Position numbers and translations under genes: made by a program. DNA of 64,000 nucleotides, from the NCBI RefSeq assembly GCF_004526235.1, contig NZ_CP038159.1, forward strand, positions 3,472,001 through 3,536,000, written 5' to 3'. Of the stretch, positions 54,301 to 63,557 are shown piece after piece. Below the pieces are notes generated by a model. That model was not told where the DNA came from, did no database searches, and was given only the letters and a program-made list of their open reading frames with translations. Origin of the DNA: Sphingobacterium sp. CZ-2 (GTDB taxonomy: Bacteria > Bacteroidota > Bacteroidia > Sphingobacteriales > Sphingobacteriaceae). Positions within the stretch are counted from its first letter, which is position 1, and each line of letters opens with the position of its first letter.

Positions 54301-54648
54301 CTGAAGGACGAGTCGCAATTACAGGCATTTGAACAATCCTTAATGGATCGATTCGGACCAGTACCAGGGCCAGTTTACGAACTGTTCAATACCTTAAGGT
54401 TGCAATGGCTGGGCAAGGAAATCGGATTGGAGAAAATCTCCTTTAAGAAAGATACCTTAAAAGGATTTTTTGTAAGCAATCCGAAATCGAGCTATTACCA
54501 GTCTGAGAAATTCGGGCAGGTATTGGCATTTGTTCAGAAGCATGGAAGTATCGCGAATCTGAAAGAAGTGAAAGGTCAATTAAGGATTGCGGTCAACAAT
54601 GTCAATAGCATTGAGTATGCTATAGAGCTGCTGAAAGAAATGGCATAA
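51313..54648 (+). CDS. mfd: Transcription-repair coupling factor Mfd
   Basis: Mfd removes stalled RNA polymerase from damaged DNA and recruits UvrA. The 1111 residues contain the UvrB-homology N-terminal region ([45 protein letters not shown]), the RNA-polymerase-interacting module, the SF2 translocase with Walker A (GDVGFGKTE, from residue 587) and the DEEQ box (688-691), and the C-terminal TRCF domain. Translation begins at GTG (51313), since no ATG fits the family start ([19 protein letters not shown]). Residues 880-900 ([16 protein letters not shown]) carry the helicase motif VI. It is convergent with the M14 peptidase, 10 bases apart. Confidence 0.97.
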   Translation: [1111 protein letters not shown]

Positions 54649-54658
54649 TTGGTAGGGG

Positions 54659-57154
54659 TTATTCCCCTACCAAAAACACAGCATTTGCCATCAAAAGCTT
54701 CCCACTTTCCCAAAAATTCCGGAAAAGCACATTATCCGTCAAGTAAACTACCGTTCCTTGACCAATCTGCTGCGTTCCGAATACCAGGCCATTCTTCAGT
54801 TTCTTATTCAGGTTGTGTCCTACAAAGCCACTTACTTTAGAGCCCTCTGTGATATACCCTACATTCCAGCCTTCACTGTTCTGAAAATACTGGTATAGGT
54901 TAGCATCTGTTTTTAAGGTGAAATAATCCTTAATTCCATACATCAAAGGATGTGAATCATCGAATGTGACCTTATAGATAGCTCCAGCCGTATAGTTTTC
55001 CAAAGCGCCTCTTTCCCTATCTGCATATTTTTTCAAGGGATTTGGTTTATTCTTTGCACTGGTATCCGTTTTCACAGCCTTTAGCTTAGACCATTCCTGA
55101 CTCGCCAATTGCCCGACGACAGATTCCAATGCCACCACCTTTCCACCTGCCCGCAGCCAACTCGCAAATTCCTTACTTTGATTGGTATCCTTTAAAAAGG
55201 AATAATTACCATTCGGCATGATGAACACATCAATGTCGCTCCATTTTACCCGAGAAAAATCCGAAGGATTGATCAAGGTTATCGGATATTTAAGCATTTC
55301 ATCAAAATAATGCCAGATCTCGCCTACATTGGTTGCCCTAATCCCCTCGCCAGCCATCATCAGCACCTTAGGGGTTTTCACAGTTTTTACATCCGAGCTT
55401 CCTAGATCCCTTCCGCCTTCCACAATCCCAGACTGGATCGGATATAACCTTACCTGAAGCTTATCCGCCTCCTCCTTGATGATCCGTTCCGCATCGGCCT
55501 GCTTATTCCCGTTCTTCATGATCAACAAAGATCCCCGCGGAAAATCTTCTTTTCCTAACTTAAAGGCATAATCGGAAGATTTCAAACTAATTTTCCTTTT
55601 CAATAAGGCTGCCGTGAGTTGTGCCGCGGAAAACCCATCCCATTTTATCGCGTAGCCAAAACCTGCTGCAGCCGGATTTTCCAAATTTTCTAAAGAATAA
55701 GGCTGGAGTTTAGCCGGTTTTGCCATAGAAGCAATGGCCGGGAGACCATAAACATAAGGCATTGCCCATGCGGTGATATCATAAGTGACCGAATCCGTCA
55801 ATTTTGCATCAGGCTCAAACAATACCCTGATCAATGCTGCCTTAGCTTGACTTCCCGGAATGACCACATCTTTCTCCGACAGGGTATAATTTGCTTCTTT
55901 TTTACTGAAATAATCCATTCCCTTAACCGAACCCGTTCCTGCATAATACTTGATCTGGTTCTTATCCAATAATTTCAAAAGAGCCCGCAAACTGCCTTCC
56001 CTTGCAGCATCATATTTTATCACATAACTATGATAGGAGGATAATTTACCTGCTATGGCATCTTCACCAAACTTCTTGAATTCCGCCACGACCTTGTCCG
56101 CATGCTGCGATACCACTTCTACGATATTGATACCGGATGCATGATGTTGGATTGCGCGATCAACCAGGGTCAATGTATCCTTATTATCGGTATACACCCC
56201 CAAACCGGCAGAACCATTACCGGCCTTTTCAAAGGTCATCCCAATAGCACCTGAATAGATCGGATAGGTATCCCCATAAGAAGGATAGAACAGGTCAAAA
56301 CGTTCCTTGGTAAAATATAGCCAACCTTTGGAATCAAAATATTTTGCATTGTGCCTTCCGATGGTGGTCTGAAACTCCCTTTGCCATGGGGTGATCACCT
56401 CGTGCAAAGGCTCTGCCGCTGGCGGAAAATAATAGGGTGCATTGATGCCTTGCTCATGAAAATCGACATGAATATGCGGCAGCCATTTGTTATAGATCAC
56501 CGCACGTAGCCTGCTTTCCTGTTGGGTCTGCCATGCCCAATCGCGGTTCATATCGAAATAATAGTGGTTCAATCGACCTCCAGGCCATGGTTCCCGATGT
56601 TCCCGGGCATACAGTTCCGGGTTATACTGCGCGCCTACAACACCGTTATGCCAATTGTTATACCGTTCCGTCCCATCCGGATTCAGACAAGGATCGATGA
56701 TGACCAAGGTGTTTTCCAACCAGCGCTTTGTCTCTTGATTCTTCGGGTTGAGCAATTCGAAAAGGGTCAGCATGGAAGCTTCAATAGATGAAGTTTCATT
56801 TCCATGGACGTTATTGCTCATCCAGATAATTGCAGGAATGTTACTGCTTCCCTCCCCTTCCAAAGCCTTGGCAAGTTTTAGGTTATTGTTCCTGATTTCC
56901 TCTAATTTCGAAATATGCTTTGCGGAAGAAACATAAAAAACCTGCAACGGCCTCCCTTCAATAGAAGAACCATAGGACTCTATTTTCACTTGGTTGGGGA
57001 ATTCCTTGGCGATGTACGCATAATAGTCCAACACCTTCCAATAAGGCGTAACTTTGGTACCCACCTGATAACCGAGGAACTCGGAGGGCGATTTCACCTG
57101 TGCCATAACACAAATAGTGAAAAAACAGCCTATGATGCTGAGCAATCTTTTCAT
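54659..57154 (-). CDS. M14-family zinc carboxypeptidase, large exported form
   Basis: An 831-residue exported peptidase (signal peptide 1-18, ending VMAQ). The M14 domain covers about residues 30-370: zinc ligands His117 and Glu120 in NVHGNETSSIEASM, then His233 in HVDFHEQGINAPYYF, and the catalytic-glutamate region MTFEKAGNG near residue 307. The C-terminal part (about 400-831) is a second, beta-rich region including VLMMAGEGIRATNVGEIWHYFDEMLKYPITLI, resembling glutamine-amidotransferase-like or domains found after M14 in this family. It probably degrades peptides in the periplasm or outside the cell. It stands alone. Confidence 0.88.
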   Translation of the reverse strand: MKRLLSIIGCFFTICVMAQVKSPSEFLGYQVGTKVTPYWKVLDYYAYIAKEFPNQVKIESYGSSIEGRPLQVFYVSSAKHISKLEEIRNNNLKLAKALEGEGSSNIPAIIWMSNNVHGNETSSIEASMLTLFELLNPKNQETKRWLENTLVIIDPCLNPDGTERYNNWHNGVVGAQYNPELYAREHREPWPGGRLNHYYFDMNRDWAWQTQQESRLRAVIYNKWLPHIHVDFHEQGINAPYYFPPAAEPLHEVITPWQREFQTTIGRHNAKYFDSKGWLYFTKERFDLFYPSYGDTYPIYSGAIGMTFEKAGNGSAGLGVYTDNKDTLTLVDRAIQHHASGINIVEVVSQHADKVVAEFKKFGEDAIAGKLSSYHSYVIKYDAAREGSLRALLKLLDKNQIKYYAGTGSVKGMDYFSKKEANYTLSEKDVVIPGSQAKAALIRVLFEPDAKLTDSVTYDITAWAMPYVYGLPAIASMAKPAKLQPYSLENLENPAAAGFGYAIKWDGFSAAQLTAALLKRKISLKSSDYAFKLGKEDFPRGSLLIMKNGNKQADAERIIKEEADKLQVRLYPIQSGIVEGGRDLGSSDVKTVKTPKVLMMAGEGIRATNVGEIWHYFDEMLKYPITLINPSDFSRVKWSDIDVFIMPNGNYSFLKDTNQSKEFASWLRAGGKVVALESVVGQLASQEWSKLKAVKTDTSAKNKPNPLKKYADRERGALENYTAGAIYKVTFDDSHPLMYGIKDYFTLKTDANLYQYFQNSEGWNVGYITEGSKVSGFVGHNLNKKLKNGLVFGTQQIGQGTVVYLTDNVLFRNFWESGKLLMANAVFLVGE

Positions 57155-57264
57155 AATTTAGTAATACTGTTTAGATTAAAATATTATACATATTTAGGTC
57201 TTCAAATTAAGGATTTATAGGAATAATTTTTAATTTTTAGGCCTTTATTTTAAATCAACCTATT

Positions 57265-58443
57265 ATGGCTCATTTAGAAACCGACCTCATTCACAAAGGA
57301 AGTGAATTCAATGAAAGTAAAGCTGTTGTTACACCAATTTACCAAACGTCCACATATATTGCAGATGAGGACCTAACACAATACATTACCGCTGCATCGG
57401 AGACAAAACATCCTGGATTTTATCATAGGCATGGTAATCCGACCAACTCCCAGGCGGCCGCTGTATTAGCCTCTTTGGAGAAGACGGAAGATGCGCTGGT
57501 CTTGGCCACAGGCATGGCGGCGATCAGTACGGCAATTCTCACCGTGGTGAAAACTGGAGACCACATCATTACCCAGCATTCCCTTTACTCCGGCGCTATG
57601 CTCTTCTTTAAGGAATTCCTGTCGGATTTTGGGGTAGAGGTTACATATGTGGACCAAAAGGACAACCAGGCCTTTGAAAAGGCCATTCAGCCAAACACAA
57701 AACTGATCTATGTGGAAACCCCTTCCAATCCAAACCTTGACATTACAGACCTTGCATTCATTGCCGGACTGGGAAAGAAAGGACAGATCACCACGATGGT
57801 GGACAATACTTTCGCCTCTCCGATCAACCAGACGCCTGCTGATTTTGGTATAGATATTATCGTGCATTCCGCAACGAAATATCTTGGGGGGCATAGTGAC
57901 CTTACTGCTGGAGCGGTGTGCGGTAGAAAATCTTACATAAACAAGGTATGGCGGAGATCCTTGGTCCTGGGGGGATCTTTAAGCCCATTTGATTCCTGGC
58001 TGTTGTTAAGGGGGATGAAGACACTCGCTATGAGGGTTAGACAGATCAATGAGAATGCCCTTGAATTGGCACAATGGCTGGATAAACATCCCCGCATCAA
58101 AAAAGTAGCCTATGTTGGGTTGAGTTCACATCCACAATATGCATTGGCACAAAAACAGATGAATGGAGGAACGGGCATGTTATGTGTGGAACTATCGGCT
58201 GATCATGATGAACAGGCATATTCCTATGCTCAAGAGGTTCTGAACAGATTGACCATTTTTGCCAATGCCGCAAGTCTGGGAGGAGTAGAATCCTTGGTGG
58301 TACATCCAGCAAGTATGTGGGGCGGCCACCATGATAAGGACCAAAAGCAGACATCTGGTATATATCCGGGACTTATACGTATTTCAGTGGGTATTGAAAA
58401 CATAGAGGACCTTATTAAGGACTTTGAAACAGCACTGGGCTGA
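57265..58443 (+). CDS. Cys/Met-metabolism PLP enzyme (cystathionine gamma-synthase/lyase or methionine gamma-lyase type)
   Basis: A 392-residue PLP enzyme of the gamma family. Features include YHRHGNPTNSQAAAVLASLEKTEDAL, the active-site lysine Lys205 in HSATKYLGGHSDLTAG, TPSNPNLDITDLA-like motif and ASMWGG. The family includes MetB, MetC-like lyases and methionine gamma-lyase; the sequence does not let me choose. It is transcribed alone, 110 bases from the start of the divergent M14 gene. Confidence 0.88.
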   Translation: MAHLETDLIHKGSEFNESKAVVTPIYQTSTYIADEDLTQYITAASETKHPGFYHRHGNPTNSQAAAVLASLEKTEDALVLATGMAAISTAILTVVKTGDHIITQHSLYSGAMLFFKEFLSDFGVEVTYVDQKDNQAFEKAIQPNTKLIYVETPSNPNLDITDLAFIAGLGKKGQITTMVDNTFASPINQTPADFGIDIIVHSATKYLGGHSDLTAGAVCGRKSYINKVWRRSLVLGGSLSPFDSWLLLRGMKTLAMRVRQINENALELAQWLDKHPRIKKVAYVGLSSHPQYALAQKQMNGGTGMLCVELSADHDEQAYSYAQEVLNRLTIFANAASLGGVESLVVHPASMWGGHHDKDQKQTSGIYPGLIRISVGIENIEDLIKDFETALG

Positions 58444-58724
58444 TCCATCTTCATGTCATTAAAGAAATGGAGGACTATTAACAGAATGTTAGCCAGAAAA
58501 TAGTACAGTTAGCGTGTTCCAGGCTTCCTTTAAAAAGAATCCTAAATGGATTTTGAGCTACGAGCATTCCGGTGTACCTAAATCAAAGCTTGGGGATCGA
58601 GGAAAGGATCTATCCACAGAAAAAAATCTAGGATAGATCTTTATCATGGGAGCCTATCTGTCTGCCAAACCACTGCCAAAGGGCCTTTTTGCTGTAAAGT
58701 ACAGGCAGGAGGGCATATAATAGG
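58444..58724. other. Spacer with an inverted repeat, no gene
   Basis: Nothing resembling a gene is present in this 281-base stretch. AAAGGATCTATCC (58603-58615) pairs with GGATAGATCTTT (58631-58642) apart from one bulged base and may be a weak terminator or regulatory hairpin. It lies between convergent genes. Confidence 0.5.
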
Positions 58725-60047
58725 TCAAGTTTTCCCAATTTGGGGCACATTTGGAAATCCCACTCGCAGAACGGTGCCCTCTGCTGGTTTACTCTGTACC
58801 TCTACAGTTCCGTGGTTCCGTTCAATCAGGTCCTTGATCAACAGAAGTCCAATCCCCGATCCCCTTTCATCTGCAGTCCCTAATGAATTCCTCTGAACAG
58901 ATTTGAATAGCGTGGACAAATCTTTCATACTTATCCCAATACCATGGTCGATTATAGATATATACGTCCTAGTCCCTTCAACCTTGACCGATAGTTTTAT
59001 CTTCCCCCCAAAAAAACTGAATTTTATCGCATTGCTCAATATGTTCCTTATGATTATGCGAATGTGTTCCATATCCGCAACGACAGAATCCTCGGGTGAG
59101 ATCTCCCAGGAAACATGGAGGCTCTTCCTTTTTATCTGTTCCTGAAAATTATTGATGGTATCATTTACAACTGGCAATAGGCAGACTTTCGTTTTTTCAC
59201 CCGTGGCGCCCTTTACATTACTGCTACCCCATTTTAGAAGATCATCCAGGATCTGATTCTGCTTTAGGATGTGGGCATGGATATCGCTGATGAATTCGAT
59301 GGATTTTTCCTGGTTGAAGATATGATGCTTCAAGGCAAGCACCAGGTTTTCAAGACTTGCCAAAGGGCTTTTCACATCATGGGCAATAATAGAAAACACT
59401 TTTTCCTTCTCTTGATTGGATTCCTTCAATGCTCTTTTCTGCTTCTGGATCTTGAGAAGGTTGTTCTTTATGATCTGGAGAAAAGAATTGGTTACCAAAA
59501 TGATAAATCCTATTGAACTAATCATGTTGACCAGAACCCTTGCCTTTGGCAAAGGTTCAGTGATGTTCACCCTTTCGCCCAGGATAAATATGGCAACCAT
59601 TGATACCGCTACCATTGCACCAAAGAAGATGTGAACCTTTCTTTGATCATAGAGCATCATAGAGGCCACGAGGATACTTATCAGAAAATATTCCGCACCA
59701 TTCTTGAATAGGATAGCACCGGCAAGAAAAAATATAAAATTGAACCCAAGCAGAACAGCCTTCGCACTTTCAAACCTCCGATAGTGCAAGAGTACGAGAA
59801 CAGTGGCGGAACTTAGGGAATTCAGGATATTTATGGATGCCAACAAGAACCTTTGATCTTCTAGGTTAACCAATGCGAAATATAATGTAGGGAATACGCA
59901 CATCCAAGCAATTGTCCGGACCATCTGATTCCTTTTGTTCTGAATGTAGGGATTTTCCGAATATACTTTCCTATGGGACAGGACCAATCTGTAGAGACGG
60001 ATTATTTTGATATAAATCTGCTTGATAAATAAAGGAAAACTTTTCAC
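58725..60047 (-). CDS. Sensor histidine kinase with multi-helix membrane sensor
   Basis: A 440-residue membrane histidine kinase. About six membrane helices (residues roughly 45-190) form the sensor, without a recognisable periplasmic domain. A short coiled coil leads into the HisKA domain with the phosphorylated His223 (FSIIAHDVKSPLASLENLVLAL), and the HATPase domain has the N box IIRNILSNAIKF, the G1 box IIDHGIGI and the G2 box RGSGIGLLLIKDLIERNHGTVEVQS. The start is a GTG at 60045-60047. No response regulator gene is adjacent; an AraC gene lies 735 bases upstream but is not an obvious partner. Confidence 0.92.
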   Translation of the reverse strand: MKSFPLFIKQIYIKIIRLYRLVLSHRKVYSENPYIQNKRNQMVRTIAWMCVFPTLYFALVNLEDQRFLLASINILNSLSSATVLVLLHYRRFESAKAVLLGFNFIFFLAGAILFKNGAEYFLISILVASMMLYDQRKVHIFFGAMVAVSMVAIFILGERVNITEPLPKARVLVNMISSIGFIILVTNSFLQIIKNNLLKIQKQKRALKESNQEKEKVFSIIAHDVKSPLASLENLVLALKHHIFNQEKSIEFISDIHAHILKQNQILDDLLKWGSSNVKGATGEKTKVCLLPVVNDTINNFQEQIKRKSLHVSWEISPEDSVVADMEHIRIIIRNILSNAIKFSFFGGKIKLSVKVEGTRTYISIIDHGIGISMKDLSTLFKSVQRNSLGTADERGSGIGLLLIKDLIERNHGTVEVQSKPAEGTVLRVGFPNVPQIGKT

Positions 60048-60782
60048 AAAAAAAAGAAATTAATCAGTATCATATTTTTTGAACAAGGATCTTTCCCAAC
60101 AATCGCCCATGACCCAACGTTCTTGCGTTGTCAATACCAGCAAAATGGCACTGCGAATTTAAGGATATTTATATCATCTACAACTGGACCATGAAATACC
60201 CTTTGGTCCAAAGACCAAATCAACAACTTGTACGATTAGCGAAACTGGAATCAAGGATGTGTGGGATCCATCCTTTGGAAGATTTAGTATATATTAGATC
60301 AAATGGATTTTACTATTCAAAAACCAAGATACCCAGTTCTCCCAGGTCATTCCAGTCCACATTCTACCGAATTGCCTACCTCCCCGAAAAAAACTCCCTT
60401 TTCTCTTTTCAACTCCCCCCTAATTGGGACCATCGTCTGGAACAGCCCGATTTATATTCCTCGTAGACCGAATTTATTCTGGTTTATTTTTAAGGTACCT
60501 TTTCCTGTACCATTCAGGAATGGTAAAAATCAATGATCTCCCTCCCTAAAACAAAATTTTCAAACAGAATTACTATTACTAAGGCCGATGAGGGATTAGT
60601 CAATACCTGATCCACACTCTTAATTCCCCATGGATTTTTGGACATTTCAAAAAATTACTCCTGGGCCAATCCGGGTATTTCCAGTGGTCATCTTATTACG
60701 ATGGAAATGGAACAAAATACAGCTCCGGTTTTCACAGGATATCCCGGGCGGGGTGCGTTGAATTTAAGTATATTATGGATTG
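60048..60782. other. Gene-poor stretch with short meaningless open frames
   Basis: This 735-base region has several short overlapping plus-strand open frames (the longest, 60128-60466, would give 112 residues), but none shows motifs, signal peptides or consistent amino-acid use. I see no convincing gene, RNA or mobile element. It may be decayed coding sequence between the kinase and the AraC gene. Confidence 0.5.
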
Positions 60783-61598
60783 CTATAATCCCTGTCCTAG
60801 AAATTCCCTATATTCTGTTGGCGATTTTCCATAAAGTTTTTTGAAGTACATGCTGAACCCGTTTGCAGATCTAAAACCCAATGAATAGGAAACTTCCTTG
60901 ATTGAAAGTCCTGTGTCCTCCAGCATTTTTTGTCCAAGCTCAATGAGGTAACTATCTATTATTTCCTTAGGCGATCTATCCATAACCTTTCTGGTTATGT
61001 TAGAAAGGGTCCTATTTGTAATATTTAGGGATTCAGCATAAAAAGTCACCCCTTTCTCCTTTACTGCATTTAATGCTACCAATCCTTTGAAGGCTTCTGC
61101 TGTGTTAAGATAAGTTATCGGGACATTATCAGAAACTGGACCATTCCTACCTAAATCCTTTGATTTTTCGAACACCTTTTTCAAATGGAGCACATTATTC
61201 TTCAAAAGATTCGAGATCAACAGTTCCTTTGATTCTTCCTCATCGTCATTCTGGTAGGTCTTAATCATATCGTTAATCACCTTCAAGTGTGCGGCCTCCT
61301 TCTTGGATATACGGAATTGATGGAAATCACTTTTCCTGTTTTTGAAGATTTCCGCTATATGGTTGTCATAGAATAGAACTGTATCAAAAAAAAAGTATTC
61401 AGATATGGGGCATATTTTTGCAATTTCCAAGGTCGGTGGAACAAAGATCCTTGAGTCCAATACAAAATGACCCGGAGCAGTTTCAATGATCTTCGATACT
61501 TCTAGGATCTCGAAGGAAGATAGTAATTCGGGCAGACTGTCCTTCCTTTCGAGCAATTCTTTACCATTTATGAGAAAACATAGGATCTTTCTATTCAT
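60783..61598 (-). CDS. AraC-family transcriptional regulator
   Basis: A 271-residue regulator with an N-terminal sensor region (residues 1-150) of unknown ligand. The C-terminal AraC domain has VTFYAESLNITNRTLSNITRKV and LSIKEVSYSLGFRSANGFSMYFKKLYGKSPTEYREF, which form the two helix-turn-helix units. The N-terminal part (GHFVLDSRIFVPPTLEIAKICPISEYFFFDTV) is not a classic cupin. The genes it controls are not evident: it is surrounded by stretches without genes on both sides. Confidence 0.92.
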   Translation of the reverse strand: MNRKILCFLINGKELLERKDSLPELLSSFEILEVSKIIETAPGHFVLDSRIFVPPTLEIAKICPISEYFFFDTVLFYDNHIAEIFKNRKSDFHQFRISKKEAAHLKVINDMIKTYQNDDEEESKELLISNLLKNNVLHLKKVFEKSKDLGRNGPVSDNVPITYLNTAEAFKGLVALNAVKEKGVTFYAESLNITNRTLSNITRKVMDRSPKEIIDSYLIELGQKMLEDTGLSIKEVSYSLGFRSANGFSMYFKKLYGKSPTEYREFLGQGL

Positions 61599-63122
61599 AC
61601 AATCGGATTAATTGGAAGATTAACAAAAATTTCACCAAAATATCTTTCTGAAACGAAAATTCATTATAGAGATCCATATGGTTGATTCCTATTATCGATT
61701 AAATATTGTTCTGAACCAAGATAATCCAACAAAATCGTATTGTCCTAAGGTTTTGGGAAAATACATCAACAATTCGGAAGGTTGGCAGAGTATATGGAAA
61801 TTTATTGCTCGATAGGATTTTTAAATAAAATTTTTCGATTTTGAAAATAGGAATATGAACTGGATTCGGAATCTTATAAGAATAATTTTTACCACATATG
61901 ATATTACCGATACAAAGAGTTTGCCTCCCCTTTTCCTCCTCAAATCGATGGCACGATTAAGAATCAAAAAAAATGTTGTCCCAAATGGGACAACATCACA
62001 TCACACTATTTATTGAACCCAGGAAGGTCCTATTGAAGTCTATAATGGGTATAGACTGAATATTCCACTTTTATAAACACATAGTTAATAAAAGTTTTTC
62101 GAACATCTCTGCCCTCTTCCCGATTCTTGACCCAAATTTCCAATTTTGATATTTAAGAACAATAGTATCCAATATGAATATTCTTTCAACTATATCACAA
62201 CATCCAAGGAAACCGTAAACATGTTCGTATAGGAAACAGAAAATCAAAAATTTCTTGGGATTTATTCCAAAAATCATTCCTGCAGTAATCTTTTGCTATC
62301 TGGATCAATTAATACCCTCTTCGGAAAGGAGCGAGTGAATCGAAATCCTGAATTTTTCATTTTGAATATTAAAAGGACCAAAACTGGAAGTTCAGATTCT
62401 TGAACGGTCGACTTGCCATCATGCACGAATTTATTGGACCATCTGATCCCATCCATAGCTATCCAAAATGTGTCCAGAGTTTTAATGGGATAAACAACGA
62501 TGTTGAAAGGACAAAACATGTTATTAGGATACTTCCATCAACCAACTTAAGCAATTGGGCTATTTAGGCGACATGTGCATACTCCGAGATTGAATGTAGG
62601 GTAAGGGGAAGCATAAATGATGTTTACCCTGAAATAACACGTTCCTAGTTAAGAAATTAATTAAGTTCCCTCTATTTCAAGGAATAACCTTTCTTTACCA
62701 ATGCCAAAACTTTAAAGTAACCCCAGCGTTGAGAATTATCCGTAAGTACCCCCTGCAGTTAACTCAATTTCCTCGGATCATTGACATGATCTAAATCTGG
62801 TATGCAAACCTATTATCTATACAATTAAACAAAAGACTAATCTGTCAGTTGCAACTAAAGATTGGACTCTTCAAATAGGGTCTGCGGCTTGTCACCAGGT
62901 AACCATTTCAAACGAAAAAGTGGACTTATGGAAAAACAGGATGTAATTGTTGAGGTACTTTTCAAAAAAAACTCAATCAAATAAACCCTTATCCTCATTA
63001 CCCAGAAATTTAAACGTTTATAACATCTGGCTGGCACAAGATGTTAAATAAAGCAAAATTAAATTTAATTTATGCGTTTTATTGTAATATGTTGTCTATT
63101 TTGGGATTATAAATCATGTACT
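61599..63122. other. Long gene-poor region
   Basis: About 1.5 kb without a supported gene. Short open frames occur on both strands, for example a 45-codon plus-strand frame at 61678-61815 and two adjoining minus-strand frames at 62071-62277 and 62274-62519, but none has family motifs. Apart from a strong terminator-like hairpin at 61973-61996 I see no organised feature. It may be a scrambled remnant of older genes. Confidence 0.55.
61973..61996 (-). terminator. Orphan terminator hairpin
   Basis: ATGTTGTCCC (61973-61982) pairs perfectly with GGGACAACAT (61987-61996) around AAAT. On the minus strand it is followed by a run of eight T residues, so it would terminate a minus-strand transcript from the 62-kb region, where no real gene is seen. 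Confidence 0.8.
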
Positions 63123-63440
63123 ATGAAATGTCCAAATTGTAATGAAATTTTATTAATCGCAGAAAGGAATCGTGTGGAAATAGATTACTGTCCCAATTGC
63201 AGAGGAATCTGGCTGGATAAAGGTGAACTGGATAAACTACTCGATTATGCTGCAAACCATAATAACTTTCCCCAGTCGCAACAGACCGTTGACAGAAACC
63301 AAACCATCGACCAAAGGGAGGATAAATATTACAGAAAAGATGAAGATCATTGGCAGGGACAGCATCGAGATGATTATGGAAAACAAAGATATCCAAAAAA
63401 GAAAAAATCATTCCTATCCGAATTTTTCGATTTTGATTGA
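63123..63440 (+). CDS. Zinc-ribbon (zf-TFIIB-like) protein
   Basis: A 105-residue protein from the ATG at 63123. The first 45 residues are the zf-TFIIB-like domain: KCPNCNEILLIAERNRVEIDYCPNCRGIWLDKGELDKLL, with two CPxC pairs that bind zinc. The rest is a charged, low-complexity tail (Gln/Asp/Arg/Lys) ending KKKKSFLSEFFDFD. A frame 17 codons longer starts at 63072 but the extension has no family match. Such proteins are widespread and of unknown function. Confidence 0.8.
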   Translation: MKCPNCNEILLIAERNRVEIDYCPNCRGIWLDKGELDKLLDYAANHNNFPQSQQTVDRNQTIDQREDKYYRKDEDHWQGQHRDDYGKQRYPKKKKSFLSEFFDFD

Positions 63441-63557
63441 TAGTGAATGGTTTGACTCGATAAAATAAGCGAGAGGTTAAAATGGAAGCGTTATATATGT
63501 TTAAATGTTAGCACGGTTTATTGATCCTAATCATCCTCGACTTTTGATTTTAATCTG

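Noticed and set aside
60128..60466. Plus-strand open frame of 112 codons between the kinase and AraC genes
   Set aside because: It has no motif, signal or steady amino-acid use, and overlaps other equally meaningless frames; no evidence of a gene.
62071..62519. Two overlapping minus-strand frames upstream of the orphan terminator
   Set aside because: They are the right strand for the terminator, but the residues look like random AT-rich reading and no family is recognised. Kept only as a possibility in the findings.
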